Origin: SHXO01 sp964523885 | Lineage (GTDB): Bacteria; Pseudomonadota; Gammaproteobacteria; Burkholderiales; SHXO01 | NCBI GenBank assembly: GCA_964523885.1 | Contig: CAZFYX010000045.1 | Span: 65,722 to 129,721 of the forward strand | Reading direction: 5' to 3' | DNA length: 64,000 nucleotides | In this document: positions 25,382 through 35,624 of the stretch, one piece after another | Position numbering within the stretch: the stretch's first letter is position 1 | How the letters are laid out: each line of letters begins with the position of its first letter | The notes under the pieces: model-generated | What the model was told of the DNA's origin: nothing | The model's input: the letters and a program-made list of their open reading frames with translations, nothing else | Databases searched by the model: none | Program-made: the position numbers and the translations under genes

Positions 25382-27040
25382 TCAGCGTCCCGCCCACTCG
25401 CGCTCCTGCAGGGTGCGCCACTGGATCTTGCCGGTGCCCGAACGGGGCAGGGCGTCGATGAAGGCGACGCTGCGCGGAACCTTGTAGGCCGCCATGTGCT
25501 CGCGGCACCAGGCGATGAGTGCCTCCTCGGTCAGTGCCCCGGCGTCCTCCTTGAGCACCACGTAGGCCTTCACGGTCTCGCCGCGCCGGGCGTCGGGGGC
25601 CGAAACGATGGCGACCTCGCGGATCTGCGGGTGCCGGTACAGGGTCGCCTCGAGCTCGGCGGGCCAGACCTTGAAGCCGGCGGCGTTGATCATGCGCTTG
25701 AGGCGGTCGGCGATGTAGAAGAACCCGTCCTCGTCCATCCGACCCAGGTCGCCGGTGCGCAGCCAGGTCTTGCCGTCGATCTTGACCAGGGTCGCGGCCG
25801 TGGCGGACGCGTTGTTCCAGTAGCCCTTGAACAGCTGCGGGCCGGTGGAGAGGATCTCTCCGGTCTCGCCCGGCGGCAGCGGCTGCAGGGTGTCGGGATC
25901 GACCACCATCGACTCGGTGTCGAAGGTGGGAATGCCCAGGCACTGCTTGCGCAGGTCGCCATGCGGATTCATGTGGGTCTGCGACATGCTCTCGGTCATG
26001 CCGTAGGCCTCCATGTAGCGCACGCCGGTCAGCTCGTAGAGCTTCTGCGCCACCGGCTCGGGCATCGACGCGCCGCCGCCGAAGATGTTCTGCAGCGAGG
26101 ACAGGTCGCGCTGCGCGGTGTCGGGATGCGCGAGCAGGTCCACCACCATGGTCGGCACGTTGGCCCAGTGGGTGACGCGGTAGCGCTCGATCATGTAGGC
26201 CGCCGCGGCCGGGTTCCAGCGCGGCAGCAGCACCACGGTGCCGGCGCTGTAGATGCCCGCGTTGAGCGTGTGCTGCATGCCGGTGACGTGGAACATCGGT
26301 GCGGTGCCCAGCACCACCGAGCCGGGGCGCATGCCTTCCCACAGCGCGCCGCCCACGGCCGTGCACATCATGGTGGAGTGCGTGTGCATGCAGCCCTTCG
26401 GCTTGCCCGTGGTGCCCGAGGTGTACAGGATCGCGCACAGGTCGTCGCTGGCCGCCTGGGCCGGCGCAGGCGTGCAGCCGGCGGCCAGCGCATCGCGCCA
26501 GGCACTCACGCCGGGATCCGTGATGCCTTCCCGTGGTGCGCGGATGGCCTCGGGGATCGACAGCGAGGTCGGCTCGGTCAGGTAGTCCGAATAGGCGGCG
26601 ACGACCGCGTGGTCGAGGCCATGCCCGAGCAGGGGGCGGAACTGGGGATACACCTCCTGTGCCACCAGCGCCACCCGCGCCCCGCTGTCCGCCACGTAGT
26701 GCTCGAGCTCGTCGGTGACGTTCATCGGGCTCACCGGCACCACCACCGCATCGGCTCGCAGGATGGCATAGAAGGCGATCATGACCTGCGGGCTGTTCTG
26801 CATGTCCAGCAGCACGCGGTCGCCCTTGCGCACGGCGCAGCGCTGCTGCAGGAAGCCGGCGAGCGCCTCGGTCTCGCGGCGGAACTGCGCATAGCTCAGG
26901 CGCGAGTCGTAGAAGACGGTGAGCGTGCGGTCCGGGTAGCGGGTGGCGGACACCTCCAGGTTGTAGCAGAGGGTGGTCCGCGGCACGCTCAGCGACTTCG
27001 GCATGTCGCGCGGCCAGATCTTGTAGTCGTCGGGCTTCAC
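25382..27040 (-). CDS. AMP-forming acyl-CoA ligase A
   Basis: 552 residues from GTG 27040 (MKPDDYKIWPRDMPKSL). Starts further upstream would translate part of an intergenic repeat and are rejected. ANL-family motifs are complete: P-loop LYTSGTTGKPKGC, YGMTES, the GDLGRMDEDGFFYI hinge segment, RLKRMINAAGFKVWPAELE, and the C-terminal catalytic Lys in RSGTGKIQW. It activates a carboxylate to acyl-AMP and then acyl-CoA in the cytoplasm. It is a close paralogue of the next ligase, separated by 199 bases that hold an inverted repeat. The divergent Liv transporter suggests the acid is imported by it; the acid itself is unknown. Confidence 0.88.
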   Translation of the reverse strand: MKPDDYKIWPRDMPKSLSVPRTTLCYNLEVSATRYPDRTLTVFYDSRLSYAQFRRETEALAGFLQQRCAVRKGDRVLLDMQNSPQVMIAFYAILRADAVVVPVSPMNVTDELEHYVADSGARVALVAQEVYPQFRPLLGHGLDHAVVAAYSDYLTEPTSLSIPEAIRAPREGITDPGVSAWRDALAAGCTPAPAQAASDDLCAILYTSGTTGKPKGCMHTHSTMMCTAVGGALWEGMRPGSVVLGTAPMFHVTGMQHTLNAGIYSAGTVVLLPRWNPAAAAYMIERYRVTHWANVPTMVVDLLAHPDTAQRDLSSLQNIFGGGASMPEPVAQKLYELTGVRYMEAYGMTESMSQTHMNPHGDLRKQCLGIPTFDTESMVVDPDTLQPLPPGETGEILSTGPQLFKGYWNNASATAATLVKIDGKTWLRTGDLGRMDEDGFFYIADRLKRMINAAGFKVWPAELEATLYRHPQIREVAIVSAPDARRGETVKAYVVLKEDAGALTEEALIAWCREHMAAYKVPRSVAFIDALPRSGTGKIQWRTLQEREWAGR

Positions 27041-27092
27041 TGCTCGCCTGCAATAGGAATCGGTTGTGAGCGGATCAATGCGAAACACTTGA

Positions 27093-27201
27093 ACCGCAGA
27101 GGACGCAGAGGGCACAGAGGCCAGACCGGATCATCGGCGGCAGGCGGCAGCGATGTTCATCGCTCCGGCGTTTCTCTGCGTCCCTCTGCGTCCTCTGCGG
27201 T
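27093..27201. repeat. Inverted repeat, CGCAGAGG family, copy 1
   Basis: Left arm 27093-27120 starts ACCGCAGAGGACGCAGAGGG; right arm 27174-27201 ends with its exact 20-base complement CCCTCTGCGTCCTCTGCGGT. The arms themselves are direct repeats of about 9 bases (CGCAGAGGA). It fills the spacer between the two acyl-CoA ligase genes. A second copy is at 32294-32412. Confidence 0.8.
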
Positions 27202-27239
27202 CGAGGCGGTTGCCGTTCATTCTACCGCCCCGTGCAGGT

Positions 27240-28925
27240 TCAGCCCCGGGCGGTGGCCTCGCGCTCCTGCAGCATGCGCCACTGCACCTTGCCGGTTGCC
27301 GACTTCGGCAGGCTGTCGACGAACTCGACCACGCGCGGGATCTTGTATGCGGCCATGTGCGTACGGCACCAGCCGATGATCTCTTCCGGAGAGACCTTGC
27401 CGCGGCTGCCGGCCTTCAGCACCACCAGTGCCTTCACCGTCTCGCCGCGGTGTGCGTCCACCGAGCCGATCACGCAGGCCTCCTGCACGTCGGGGTGGCC
27501 ATACATGATCGCCTCGACCTCGGCCGGCCAGACCTTGTAGCCCGACGCGTTGATCATGCGCTTCAAGCGGTCGACGATGAAGAAGTAGCCGTCCTCGTCG
27601 ATGCGGCCGAGGTCGCCGGTGCGGAAGAAGCGCTTGCCGCCGATCTCGATGAAGCACTCCGCGGTGGCCTGCGGGCTGTTCCAGTAGCCCTTGAAGATCT
27701 GCGGTCCGCTGGAGACGATCTCGCCCACCTCGCCAAGCGGCAGCACGTCGAGGGTGTCCGGATCGATCACCAGTGCCTCGGTGTTGCACACCGGGATGCC
27801 CAGGCACTGCTTCTTGGGGTTGTTGTCAGGGTTGATGTGGGTGGGGGCGATGGTCTCGGACAGGCCGTAGCCCTCGATGTAGTCGAGCCCCGTGAGGTCC
27901 TTCAACCTGCGTGCGACCGCCTCCGGCATCGCCGCGCCGCCGCCACCGATGCGCTTCAGGCTGGTCAGGTCGTAGCGTCCCAGGTTGGGATTGGCGAGGA
28001 AATCGATCGCCATGGTCGAGATGTTGGTCCAGCCGTCGACGTGGTAGCGCTCGATCAGCTGCGCGGCGGTGTCGCGGTCCCAGCGCGTCATCAGCACGCT
28101 GGTCGCGCCGAGATGGATCGGCACGTTCATGCTGCCCTGCATTCCGGTGACGTGGAACAGGGGGAGGGTGCCCAGGACCACGCTGTCGGCGTGCCCGCCG
28201 CCCCACTGCGCCATGATCACGATGGTGCTCATGACCGTCGCGTGGGTATGGATGCAGCCCTTGGGCCGGCCGGTGGTGCCGGAGGTGTAGGGCATGACGC
28301 ACAGATCGTCGGGCCCGGCAGCATGCGGGTCCGGCTGCAAGGCAACGGCCAGCGCGTCGGCCCAGAGCACAGCGCCCTCGTCGGCGATGGCCTGGCGTGG
28401 CGCCCGCACCGCATCCGGGAGGTTGAGCGGGGTGGGTGCGGTGACGTAGTCGGAGTAGGCGGCGACCACGACGTGCTTGAGCCCGCCACCGAGCAGCGGC
28501 CGCAACTGCGCGTAGAGCTCCTGCCCGCACAGCGCGACGGTGGCATCGCTGTCGCGCACGTAGTGCTGCAGTTCCTCGGTCAGGTTCATCGGGTTGACCG
28601 GCACGACCATCGCGTCGGCCCGCAGGATCGCGTAGAAGCCGACGATGAACTGCGGGCTGTTCTGCATGAACAGCAGCACCCGGTCGCCCCGCCGCACCCC
28701 GCAGCGCCGCGTCAGATACCCGGCCAGCGCGTCGGCCTCCTCGCGCAGGCGCGCGTACGGCAGCGCCGAGTCGTAGAAGATCACCGCCGGCTTGTCGGGG
28801 TGTCGCCGGGCCGTGACCTCGAGGTTGTAGTAGACGCTGGTATGCGGGAACTCCAGGGTGCGCGGCAGCCCGGGCGGCCAGTGCCGGAAGTGCGCCGGCG
28901 CAGCCGGCGAACGCGCGTTCTCCAT
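27240..28925 (-). CDS. AMP-forming acyl-CoA ligase B (paralogue of A)
   Basis: 561 residues beginning MENARSPAAPAHFRHWPPGL. It has the same motif set as its neighbour: MPYTSGTTGRPKGC, YGLSETIAPTH, GDLGRIDEDGYFFI, RLKRMINASGYKVWPAE and the terminal SATGKVQW with catalytic Lys. Long identical phrases (YNLEV, MQNSP, FYAILRADA, KGYWN, KQCLGIP) show that the two arose by tandem duplication. Divergence in the substrate-pocket part (TEPTSL region versus TAPTPL region and the segment before YGLSE) suggests a different acyl chain. It diverges from the livG-type gene across 236 bases that hold the presumed two-way promoter region. Confidence 0.88.
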   Translation of the reverse strand: MENARSPAAPAHFRHWPPGLPRTLEFPHTSVYYNLEVTARRHPDKPAVIFYDSALPYARLREEADALAGYLTRRCGVRRGDRVLLFMQNSPQFIVGFYAILRADAMVVPVNPMNLTEELQHYVRDSDATVALCGQELYAQLRPLLGGGLKHVVVAAYSDYVTAPTPLNLPDAVRAPRQAIADEGAVLWADALAVALQPDPHAAGPDDLCVMPYTSGTTGRPKGCIHTHATVMSTIVIMAQWGGGHADSVVLGTLPLFHVTGMQGSMNVPIHLGATSVLMTRWDRDTAAQLIERYHVDGWTNISTMAIDFLANPNLGRYDLTSLKRIGGGGAAMPEAVARRLKDLTGLDYIEGYGLSETIAPTHINPDNNPKKQCLGIPVCNTEALVIDPDTLDVLPLGEVGEIVSSGPQIFKGYWNSPQATAECFIEIGGKRFFRTGDLGRIDEDGYFFIVDRLKRMINASGYKVWPAEVEAIMYGHPDVQEACVIGSVDAHRGETVKALVVLKAGSRGKVSPEEIIGWCRTHMAAYKIPRVVEFVDSLPKSATGKVQWRMLQEREATARG

Positions 28926-29161
28926 CCCTCGTCTCCTCGCGCAGGCGGCGCTGCGCGGTGATGTTGCGCTGCACGACGCGTGCAGGCTTCGAACCGGGCT
29001 CTATTCTCGGTGCTGGACGGGGTCATGGCAACGTGGCCGGCGGGTTGCATGCGGCGGCCGGCGTTGCCTTTACGCTGCCGGCTCAGTTGTGTCAGTATCG
29101 GCCGCGAGCGCCCGCCGGCACCGGCACAGTGGCGTGTACCACCGGGAGCAGGAGACCAGCG

Positions 29162-29962
29162 TTGCAAGCCAGGCAGGAGTCCGCGCAGGCGGGCGCGGCG
29201 CCGCTGTTGCGCGTGCGCGACCTCACCGTGCGCTTCGGCGGCATCGTCGCCCTGGATCACGTCTCCTTCGACGTGGAGCGCGGCACCATCTGCGGGCTGA
29301 TCGGCCCGAACGGTGCGGGCAAGACCACGCTGTTCAACTGCCTGTCGCGCCTGTATCCGTTCCAGGAAGGCAGCATCCTGTTCGACGGCCGGCCCCTGGT
29401 GGAAGTCCCGCGTCATGGCATCGCCGGCCTGGGCATCGGCCGCACCTTCCAGAACCTGGCCCTGTTTCGCAGCCTGAGCGTGCAGGACAACGTCCTGCTC
29501 GGCGCGCATTCGCGCACCGGGCGCGGGGTGGTCGCCTGTGCGCTGCGCCTGCCCGGCGCCCGGCGCGAGGAGCGCGAGATGGCGGAGCGGGCCGGCGAGC
29601 TGATGGAGCTGGTCGGCCTGCGCGAGTTCGTACAGCGGCGCGTGGCCGACCTGCCCTTCGGCATCCAGAAGCGCGTCGAGCTCGCGCGCGCACTGGCGAG
29701 CCGGCCGCAGCTGCTCCTGCTGGACGAGCCGGCTGCCGGCCTGAACCACGAGGAGGTCGAAGGGCTGCGCCTGCTCATCCGGCAGGTGCGCGACGCCCTG
29801 GGCGTCACGGTGCTGCTGGTGGAACACCACATGAACCTGGTGATGCGCACATCCGACAAGGTGGTGGCGCTGGACTTCGGCAAGAAGATCGTGGATGGCA
29901 CGCCGGAGCAGGTGCGCCAGGACCCGGAGCTGATCCGGGCCTATCTCGGCCAGGCCGCCTGA
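29162..29962 (+). CDS. livG: Branched-chain-amino-acid-type ABC transporter ATPase (LivG-like)
   Basis: 266 residues from TTG 29162, supported by AGGAG (29150-29154) 7 bases upstream; longer versions from 28958 would run through the promoter region. Walker A GPNGAGKTTL, the LivG-type signature LPFGIQKRVELARAL in place of LSGGQ, Walker B LLLLDEPAAGLN and H-loop LLVEHHM are present. It pairs with the LivF-like ATPase to energise uptake of an amino acid or, in many betaproteobacteria, an aromatic or aliphatic acid. First gene of the transport cassette. Confidence 0.9.
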   Translation: MQARQESAQAGAAPLLRVRDLTVRFGGIVALDHVSFDVERGTICGLIGPNGAGKTTLFNCLSRLYPFQEGSILFDGRPLVEVPRHGIAGLGIGRTFQNLALFRSLSVQDNVLLGAHSRTGRGVVACALRLPGARREEREMAERAGELMELVGLREFVQRRVADLPFGIQKRVELARALASRPQLLLLDEPAAGLNHEEVEGLRLLIRQVRDALGVTVLLVEHHMNLVMRTSDKVVALDFGKKIVDGTPEQVRQDPELIRAYLGQAA

Positions 29963-29972
29963 GGTCACCCAC

Positions 29973-30686
<714 letters not shown>

Positions 30687-30691
30687 TGAAC

Positions 30692-30779
30692 GTGAAGGGT
30701 GAAGGCGCGAAGGGTAACGGCCACTGCACTGCGGCGGTGGATGCTTTGCCCTTCACGCATTCACGCCTTCACCCTTCAC
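30692..30779. repeat. Inverted repeat, GTGAAGG family, copy 2
   Basis: GTGAAGGGTGAAGGCG (30692-30707) pairs perfectly with CGCCTTCACCCTTCAC (30764-30779); weaker pairing continues inward. The right arm ends 10 bases before the amidase ATG. Its word composition resembles the element at 12541-12641. Confidence 0.7.
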
Positions 30780-30789
30780 TGGTTCAACG

Positions 30790-32208
30790 ATGAAAGACTA
30801 CGACCGTTTCGATGCCATCGGGCTTGCCGCGCTGGTGGCGCGCAAGGAGGTCTCGCCGCAGGAGCTGCTCGATGCAGCCATCGCGCGCACGGAAGCCGTC
30901 GATCCGGCGATCAACGCCGTGGTCGGCAGGCACTACGATGAGGCGCGTGCCGCCGTCCGCGCCGGCCTGCCAGAAGGCCCGCTGCGCGGCGTGCCATTCC
31001 TGCTGAAGGACCTGCACGCATTGCTCGACGGCACGGTGACCACCAACGGCTGCCGGTTCTTCACCGGCAACCGGGCGGACCACGACACCGAACTGGTCGC
31101 ACGCTACAAGCGCGGCGGGCTGGTGATCTTCGGCAAGACCAACACCCCCGAGTTCGGCCTCACCGTCAGCACCGAGCCGCGGCTGTTCGGCCCGACGCGC
31201 AACCCGTGGCGGACCACGCACATGGCGGGCGGGTCGAGCGGCGGCGCGGCCGCGGCGGTGGCGGCCGGCATCCTGCCGGCCGCACACGCCACCGACGGCG
31301 GCGGGTCGATCCGCATTCCGGCATCCTGCTGCGGATTGTTCGGCCTCAAGCCCACGCGAGGGCGCAACCCGCACGGTCCGGACCGCGGCGAAGGCTGGTC
31401 GGGCATGTCCACGGAGCACGTGGTCTCGCGCAGCGTGCGCGACAGCGCGGCGTTCCTCGACCTCACGCACGGGCCCGACCTCGGCGCGCCGTACTTCGCC
31501 ACGCCCCCGGACGTGCCCTTCCTCGCTGCGATGCAGGCGCAACAGCCGTCGCTGCGCGTCGGCCTGGTGACGCGGACCTCGGCTGGCGAGGCCATCGACG
31601 CCGAGTGCGAGCAGGCCGTGCGCGACACCGCGCGGATGCTCGAAGGGCTGGGCCACCGGGTCGAAGAAGCGAGTCTCGCCAGCGTCGAGCAGGGCTTCGG
31701 ACCGGCATTCCGGGTGATCATCGCCGCAAACGTGCGGGCCGCGATCGAGCTTCATGCGGCGCGCACGGGTCGCCAGCCCGGGCCGGACGACCTCGAGAAA
31801 GTCACCTGGGCGATGTTCGAAGCGGGTGCACGGGCCAGCGCTGCCGACTACGCCCGGGCGATCGTCGCCGTGCACCGCACCGGGCGCCAGCTGGCGGGGA
31901 TGTTCCAGTCCCATGACCTGCTGCTCGCTCCCACGCTGCCGCGCCCGCCGCAACCCCTCGGCGTGTTCAGCATGATGGCCGACGATCTCGATGCCTACGG
32001 CCGCGACGTCGGCTACTTCACCAGCTTCACCGCCATCGCCAACATCGCGGGCACTCCCGCGGTCTCGCTGCCGCTGCACTGGACCGCGGATGGCCTGCCG
32101 GTGGGTGTCCAGCTGCTCGGCCGTTATGGCGACGAAGCCACGCTGCTGCGCGTGTCGGCGCAGCTGGAGCAGGAGCGCCCGTGGTTCAACCGGCGGCCTT
32201 CGCTGTGA
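30790..32208 (+). CDS. Amidase-signature family hydrolase
   Basis: 472 residues. The amidase signature is clear: FLLKDLHA with the catalytic Lys, MAGGSSGGAAAAVAAGI with the cis-Ser, and ATDGGGSIRIPASCCGLFGLKP with the nucleophile Ser. It hydrolyses a carboxamide to an acid and ammonia in the cytoplasm. Inside the Liv-type cassette it may convert an imported amide to the acid that the acyl-CoA ligases activate; that is inference. It is not GatA, since gatB and gatC are absent and the length and C-terminus match broad amidases. Flanked on both sides by hairpin repeats. Confidence 0.87.
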   Translation: MKDYDRFDAIGLAALVARKEVSPQELLDAAIARTEAVDPAINAVVGRHYDEARAAVRAGLPEGPLRGVPFLLKDLHALLDGTVTTNGCRFFTGNRADHDTELVARYKRGGLVIFGKTNTPEFGLTVSTEPRLFGPTRNPWRTTHMAGGSSGGAAAAVAAGILPAAHATDGGGSIRIPASCCGLFGLKPTRGRNPHGPDRGEGWSGMSTEHVVSRSVRDSAAFLDLTHGPDLGAPYFATPPDVPFLAAMQAQQPSLRVGLVTRTSAGEAIDAECEQAVRDTARMLEGLGHRVEEASLASVEQGFGPAFRVIIAANVRAAIELHAARTGRQPGPDDLEKVTWAMFEAGARASAADYARAIVAVHRTGRQLAGMFQSHDLLLAPTLPRPPQPLGVFSMMADDLDAYGRDVGYFTSFTAIANIAGTPAVSLPLHWTADGLPVGVQLLGRYGDEATLLRVSAQLEQERPWFNRRPSL

Positions 32209-32293
32209 CGGGCGGAGTGTGCTGCATGAACCGCGGTGGAGGCGTGGACCACATTGATCGCATTGGACTGCATCGACGACATGCGCCGCATGA

Positions 32294-32412
32294 ACCGCAG
32301 AGGACGCAGAGGACCGCAGAGGAGAAACCGGGCATTGGGCGGACCGACGTTCTCATGCCGGGCACCGATCGAGAGTCGCAGTTTCTCTGCATACCTCTGC
32401 GTCCTCTGCGGT
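32294..32412. repeat. Inverted repeat, CGCAGAGG family, copy 2
   Basis: Left arm 32294-32327 is built of ACCGCAGAGGACGCAGAGGA plus a further CCGCAGAGG unit; right arm 32382-32412 is its complement, ending CTCTGCGTCCTCTGCGGT. It matches the copy at 27093-27201. It lies between the amidase and LivH-like genes, ending 30 bases before the latter. Confidence 0.8.
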
Positions 32413-32442
32413 GGATGAGGTTGGTTTAGGAGCACCACAGCG

Positions 32443-33312
32443 ATGGAAGCCTTCCTGCACCAGGTATTCTCGGGACTGGCCACCGGCGGCATCTACGCCA
32501 GCCTCGCGCTGTCGCTGGTCATGATCTACCAGTCCACCAATCACATCAATTTCGCCCAGGGCGAGATGGCGATGTTCTCCACCTATCTCGCCTGGACGCT
32601 CATCGACGCGGGGCTGAGCTGGTGGATCGCGTTCACCATCACCGTCGCGGCCTCGTTCGTGCTGGGCATGCTGATCGAGCGCATCGTCATCCGGCCGGTG
32701 GAGCACGCACCGGTGCTCACGGTGGTGATCGTGTTCATCGGCCTGCTGGTGATCCTCAACAGCGTGGCGGGCTGGATCTACAGCTACACGATCAAGAGCT
32801 TCCCCAGCCCGTTCCCCGACCGGCCGGTATTCGGCGGGCTCATGTCCGCGCACGAGCTGGGCGCGATCGGTGTGACCCTGGTCGTGCTGCTGCTTCTGTT
32901 CGCGTTCTTCCGCTGGACGCCGCTCGGGCTCGCGATGCGCGCGGTCGCGCAGAACCCCAATTCCAGCCGCCTGGTCGGGATCCGCGTGGGCTGGATGCTC
33001 GCGCTCGGCTGGGGGCTGGCCGCGGCGATCGGCGCCGTGGCGGGCACCATGATCGCGCCCATCGTCTACCTGGATCCGAACATGATGTCCGGCGTGCTGT
33101 TGTATGCCTTCGCGGCCGCGCTGATGGGCGGGATCGACAATCCGGTGGGCGCGGTGATCGGAGGTTTCATCGTGGGTGTGCTGGAGAACGTGATGGGTGC
33201 GTTCGTGATCGGAACCGAGCTCAAGCTGACGGTCGCGCTGATCGTGATCATCGCGGTGCTGCTGGTGCGGCCCACCGGGCTGTTCGGCCGGGTGTTCGTG
33301 ACGCGCGTGTGA
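32443..33312 (+). CDS. livH: Liv-type ABC permease (LivH-like)
   Basis: 289 residues, almost wholly hydrophobic with about eight membrane helices. GGIYASLALSLVMIYQSTNHINFAQGEMAM near the N-terminus (a run split here only for quotation) and the GLAMRAVAQNPNSSRLVGI coupling loop are hallmarks of LivH permeases. It forms one half of the inner-membrane channel with the LivM-like protein encoded 24 bases downstream. Confidence 0.92.
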   Translation: MEAFLHQVFSGLATGGIYASLALSLVMIYQSTNHINFAQGEMAMFSTYLAWTLIDAGLSWWIAFTITVAASFVLGMLIERIVIRPVEHAPVLTVVIVFIGLLVILNSVAGWIYSYTIKSFPSPFPDRPVFGGLMSAHELGAIGVTLVVLLLLFAFFRWTPLGLAMRAVAQNPNSSRLVGIRVGWMLALGWGLAAAIGAVAGTMIAPIVYLDPNMMSGVLLYAFAAALMGGIDNPVGAVIGGFIVGVLENVMGAFVIGTELKLTVALIVIIAVLLVRPTGLFGRVFVTRV

Positions 33313-33336
33313 GGCGCGAGGACCGGGGGATGAGGC

Positions 33337-34347
33337 GTGGCTGAGAAGACCGCGAGCGCGACGATGGACGCACCGGCGACCGGGAAGGCGGGCTGGTCCG
33401 CACGCCGCTGGGAGATTGCCGGGTGGGCGCTGGTGCTGGTGGTGCTGTGCGCGCTGCCGTTCCTGGTGAGCAGCTACCGCACGTTCCAGTTCACCATGGC
33501 GCTGGTGTACGCGATCGTCCTGCTCGGGCTCAACATCCTGACCGGCTACAACGGCCAGATCTCGCTCGGGCATGGCGCCTTCTACGCCGTCGGCGCCTAC
33601 ACGGCTGCCGTGCTGATGGACCGCTTCGGCGTCCCGTACTGGGCCACCATCCCGGCGGCCGGCGCGGTGTGCCTGGTCTCGGGCTTCCTGTTCGGCCTGC
33701 CGGCGCTGCGCCTGCACGGGCACTACCTGGCACTGGCGACGTTCGCGCTTGCGGTGGCGATGCCCCAGCTGCTGAAGTACAAGGGCATCGAGTCCTGGAC
33801 CGGCGGGGTGCAGGGCATCGTGATCATGAAACCGGATCCGCCGGCGTGGCTGTCGGTCAGCCAGGACCAGTGGCTCTACCTCCTGACGCTGGTCATCGCC
33901 GTGGTGATGTTCGTGCTGGCCTGGAACCTGATCCACAGCCGCGTGGGTCGCGCGTTCATGGCGCTGCGCGACCATCCGCTGGCGGCCGAGGCGATGGGGA
34001 TCAACGCCGCGCGCTACAAGGCCACCGCGTTCGGGCTCAGCGCGCTCTACACCGGCGTGGCCGGCGCGCTGGGCGCGATCGTGGTGCAGTTCGTGGCGCC
34101 GGACAGCTTCGCCGCGGGCCTGTCGATCAACTTCCTCGTCGGCGTGGTGATCGGCGGGCTGGCATCGATCTCGGGCGCGCTGTGGGGGGCGCTGTTCATC
34201 CAGTTCATCCCCAACGTGGCAGACCAGATCTCCAAGGCCGCACCCTGGGCGATCTACGGCATCTTCATGATCGCCTTCGCCTACCTCATGCCCACCGGCG
34301 TGGCCGGATTCCTGCGCATGCTTCGCGAGCGCATCATGCGGCGTTAG
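33337..34347 (+). CDS. livM: Liv-type ABC permease (LivM-like)
   Basis: 336 residues from GTG 33337. An N-terminal cytoplasmic stretch of about 25 residues is followed by roughly eight to ten helices. NILTGYNGQISLGHGAFYAV and the coupling-loop region VGRAFMALRDHPLAAEAMGI are diagnostic of LivM. It is the partner of the LivH-like permease. The binding-protein gene follows after a 61-base gap with its own promoter-like box. Confidence 0.92.
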   Translation: MAEKTASATMDAPATGKAGWSARRWEIAGWALVLVVLCALPFLVSSYRTFQFTMALVYAIVLLGLNILTGYNGQISLGHGAFYAVGAYTAAVLMDRFGVPYWATIPAAGAVCLVSGFLFGLPALRLHGHYLALATFALAVAMPQLLKYKGIESWTGGVQGIVIMKPDPPAWLSVSQDQWLYLLTLVIAVVMFVLAWNLIHSRVGRAFMALRDHPLAAEAMGINAARYKATAFGLSALYTGVAGALGAIVVQFVAPDSFAAGLSINFLVGVVIGGLASISGALWGALFIQFIPNVADQISKAAPWAIYGIFMIAFAYLMPTGVAGFLRMLRERIMRR

Positions 34348-34363
34348 CCGTCCGGCCCCCGGC

Positions 34364-34369
34364 TATAAT
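34364..34369 (+). promoter_or_regulatory. Putative -10 box (TATAAT) before the binding-protein gene
   Basis: A perfect TATAAT within GGCTATAATCGG lies 39 bases before the ATG at 34409. No good -35 at 17 bp is visible. It could give the binding protein extra transcripts over the permeases, as is usual for ABC importers. Confidence 0.5.
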
Positions 34370-34408
34370 CGGGCCGCAGTCCCGCAGTTCATCTGACAGG
34401 AGGAGGAG

Positions 34409-35620
34409 ATGGCCCAACAATCCCGCAGGCTGCTCGGCGCATGCGTGCTCGCCCTCGCGCTGGTCGCGCCGGCGCACGCGCAGAAGAAGTACGGCCCAGG
34501 CGCCAGCGACACGGAGATCAAGCTCGGCCAGACCATGCCCTACAGCGGGCCCGCCTCGGCCTACGGTGCGATCGGCAAGGCCGAGGTCGCGTACTTCAAG
34601 ATGGTCAACGACCAGGGCGGCATCAACGGGCGCAAGGTCAACCTGATCAGCCTGGACGACGCCTACTCGCCGCCCAGGACGGTCGAGCAGACCCGCAAAC
34701 TGGTCGAGGAGGAGCAGGTGCTGGCGCTGTTCAACCCGCTCGGGACGCCGACCAACACGGCCATCCACAAGTACGTCAACGCCAAGAAGGTGCCGCACCT
34801 GTTCGTGGCGACCGGCGCGACCAAGTGGGGTGACCCGAAGAACTTCCCGTGGACGATAGGCTTCCAGCCGAACTACCAGATCGAGGGGAAGATCTATGCC
34901 CGGTACATTCTGAAGAACAAGCCCGACGCCAGGATCGGCATCCTGTTCCAGAACGATGACTACGGCAAGGACTACGTAACGGGCTTCAAGGCCGGGCTGG
35001 GTGACAAGGCCAAGACCATGATCGTGAGCGAGGTGAGCTACGAGGTCACCGATCCCACGATCGACTCCCAGATCGTCACGCTCAAGGCCTCCGGTGCCGA
35101 CGTGTTCTTCAACGTGACCACCCCGAAGTTCGCCGCCCAGGCGATCCGCAAGGCCTACGATATCGGGTGGAAGCCGCTGCATCTGCTCAACAACGTCTCC
35201 TCTTCGGTCGGCGCCGCACTCACGCCGGCCGGACTGGACAAGTCGGTGGGACTGGTCACGGCCTTGTGGGGAAAGGATCCGACCGACCCGCAGTGGGCCA
35301 AGGACCCGGGCATGCAGCGCTGGCGTGACTTCATGGCGAAGTACATGCCCGGCGCCGACGTCAACGACTTCAACTACGTGTACGGCTACGGCGCCGCGCA
35401 GCTCATGACGGTGGTACTCAAGGCCTGCGGCGACGACCTCACGCGCGAGAACCTGCTCAAGCAGGCCACCACCCTGAAGGACACCACGCTCGACATCCTG
35501 CTGCCGGGTATCAAGTACAACACCGGCCCCGACGACTACTTCCTGGTGGAGCAGCTGCAGCTCGCGCGCTTCGACGGCAAGCGCTGGGTGGTCTTCGGCG
35601 AGGTGATCGGGCACGAATGA
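34409..35620 (+). CDS. livK: Liv-type periplasmic substrate-binding protein
   Basis: 403 residues. The signal peptide MAQQSRRLLGACVLALALVA ends near AHAQ, and AGGAGGAGG just upstream is a very strong ribosome site. The mature protein begins KKYGPGASDTEIKLGQTMPYSGPAS, the usual type-1 periplasmic-binding fold of LivK/urea/amide binding proteins, and contains GILFQNDDYGKDYVTGFKAG. It captures the substrate for the ATPase/permease set at 29162-34347. The family binds amino acids, amides, aromatic acids and others. The neighbouring amidase, ligases and SDR favour a non-amino-acid substrate here, but this is inference. Confidence 0.9.
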   Translation: MAQQSRRLLGACVLALALVAPAHAQKKYGPGASDTEIKLGQTMPYSGPASAYGAIGKAEVAYFKMVNDQGGINGRKVNLISLDDAYSPPRTVEQTRKLVEEEQVLALFNPLGTPTNTAIHKYVNAKKVPHLFVATGATKWGDPKNFPWTIGFQPNYQIEGKIYARYILKNKPDARIGILFQNDDYGKDYVTGFKAGLGDKAKTMIVSEVSYEVTDPTIDSQIVTLKASGADVFFNVTTPKFAAQAIRKAYDIGWKPLHLLNNVSSSVGAALTPAGLDKSVGLVTALWGKDPTDPQWAKDPGMQRWRDFMAKYMPGADVNDFNYVYGYGAAQLMTVVLKACGDDLTRENLLKQATTLKDTTLDILLPGIKYNTGPDDYFLVEQLQLARFDGKRWVVFGEVIGHE

Positions 35621-35624
35621 GGCA

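Noticed and set aside
27041..27115. Longer N-terminus for acyl-CoA ligase A
   Set aside because: It would translate the intergenic CGCAGAGG repeat; the GTG at 27040 gives an N-terminus that aligns in length with ligase B.
27060..27210. Possible CRISPR-like array of CGCAGAGG units
   Set aside because: Units are about 9 bases, degenerate, and arranged as two inverted arms without spacers of constant length or cas genes.
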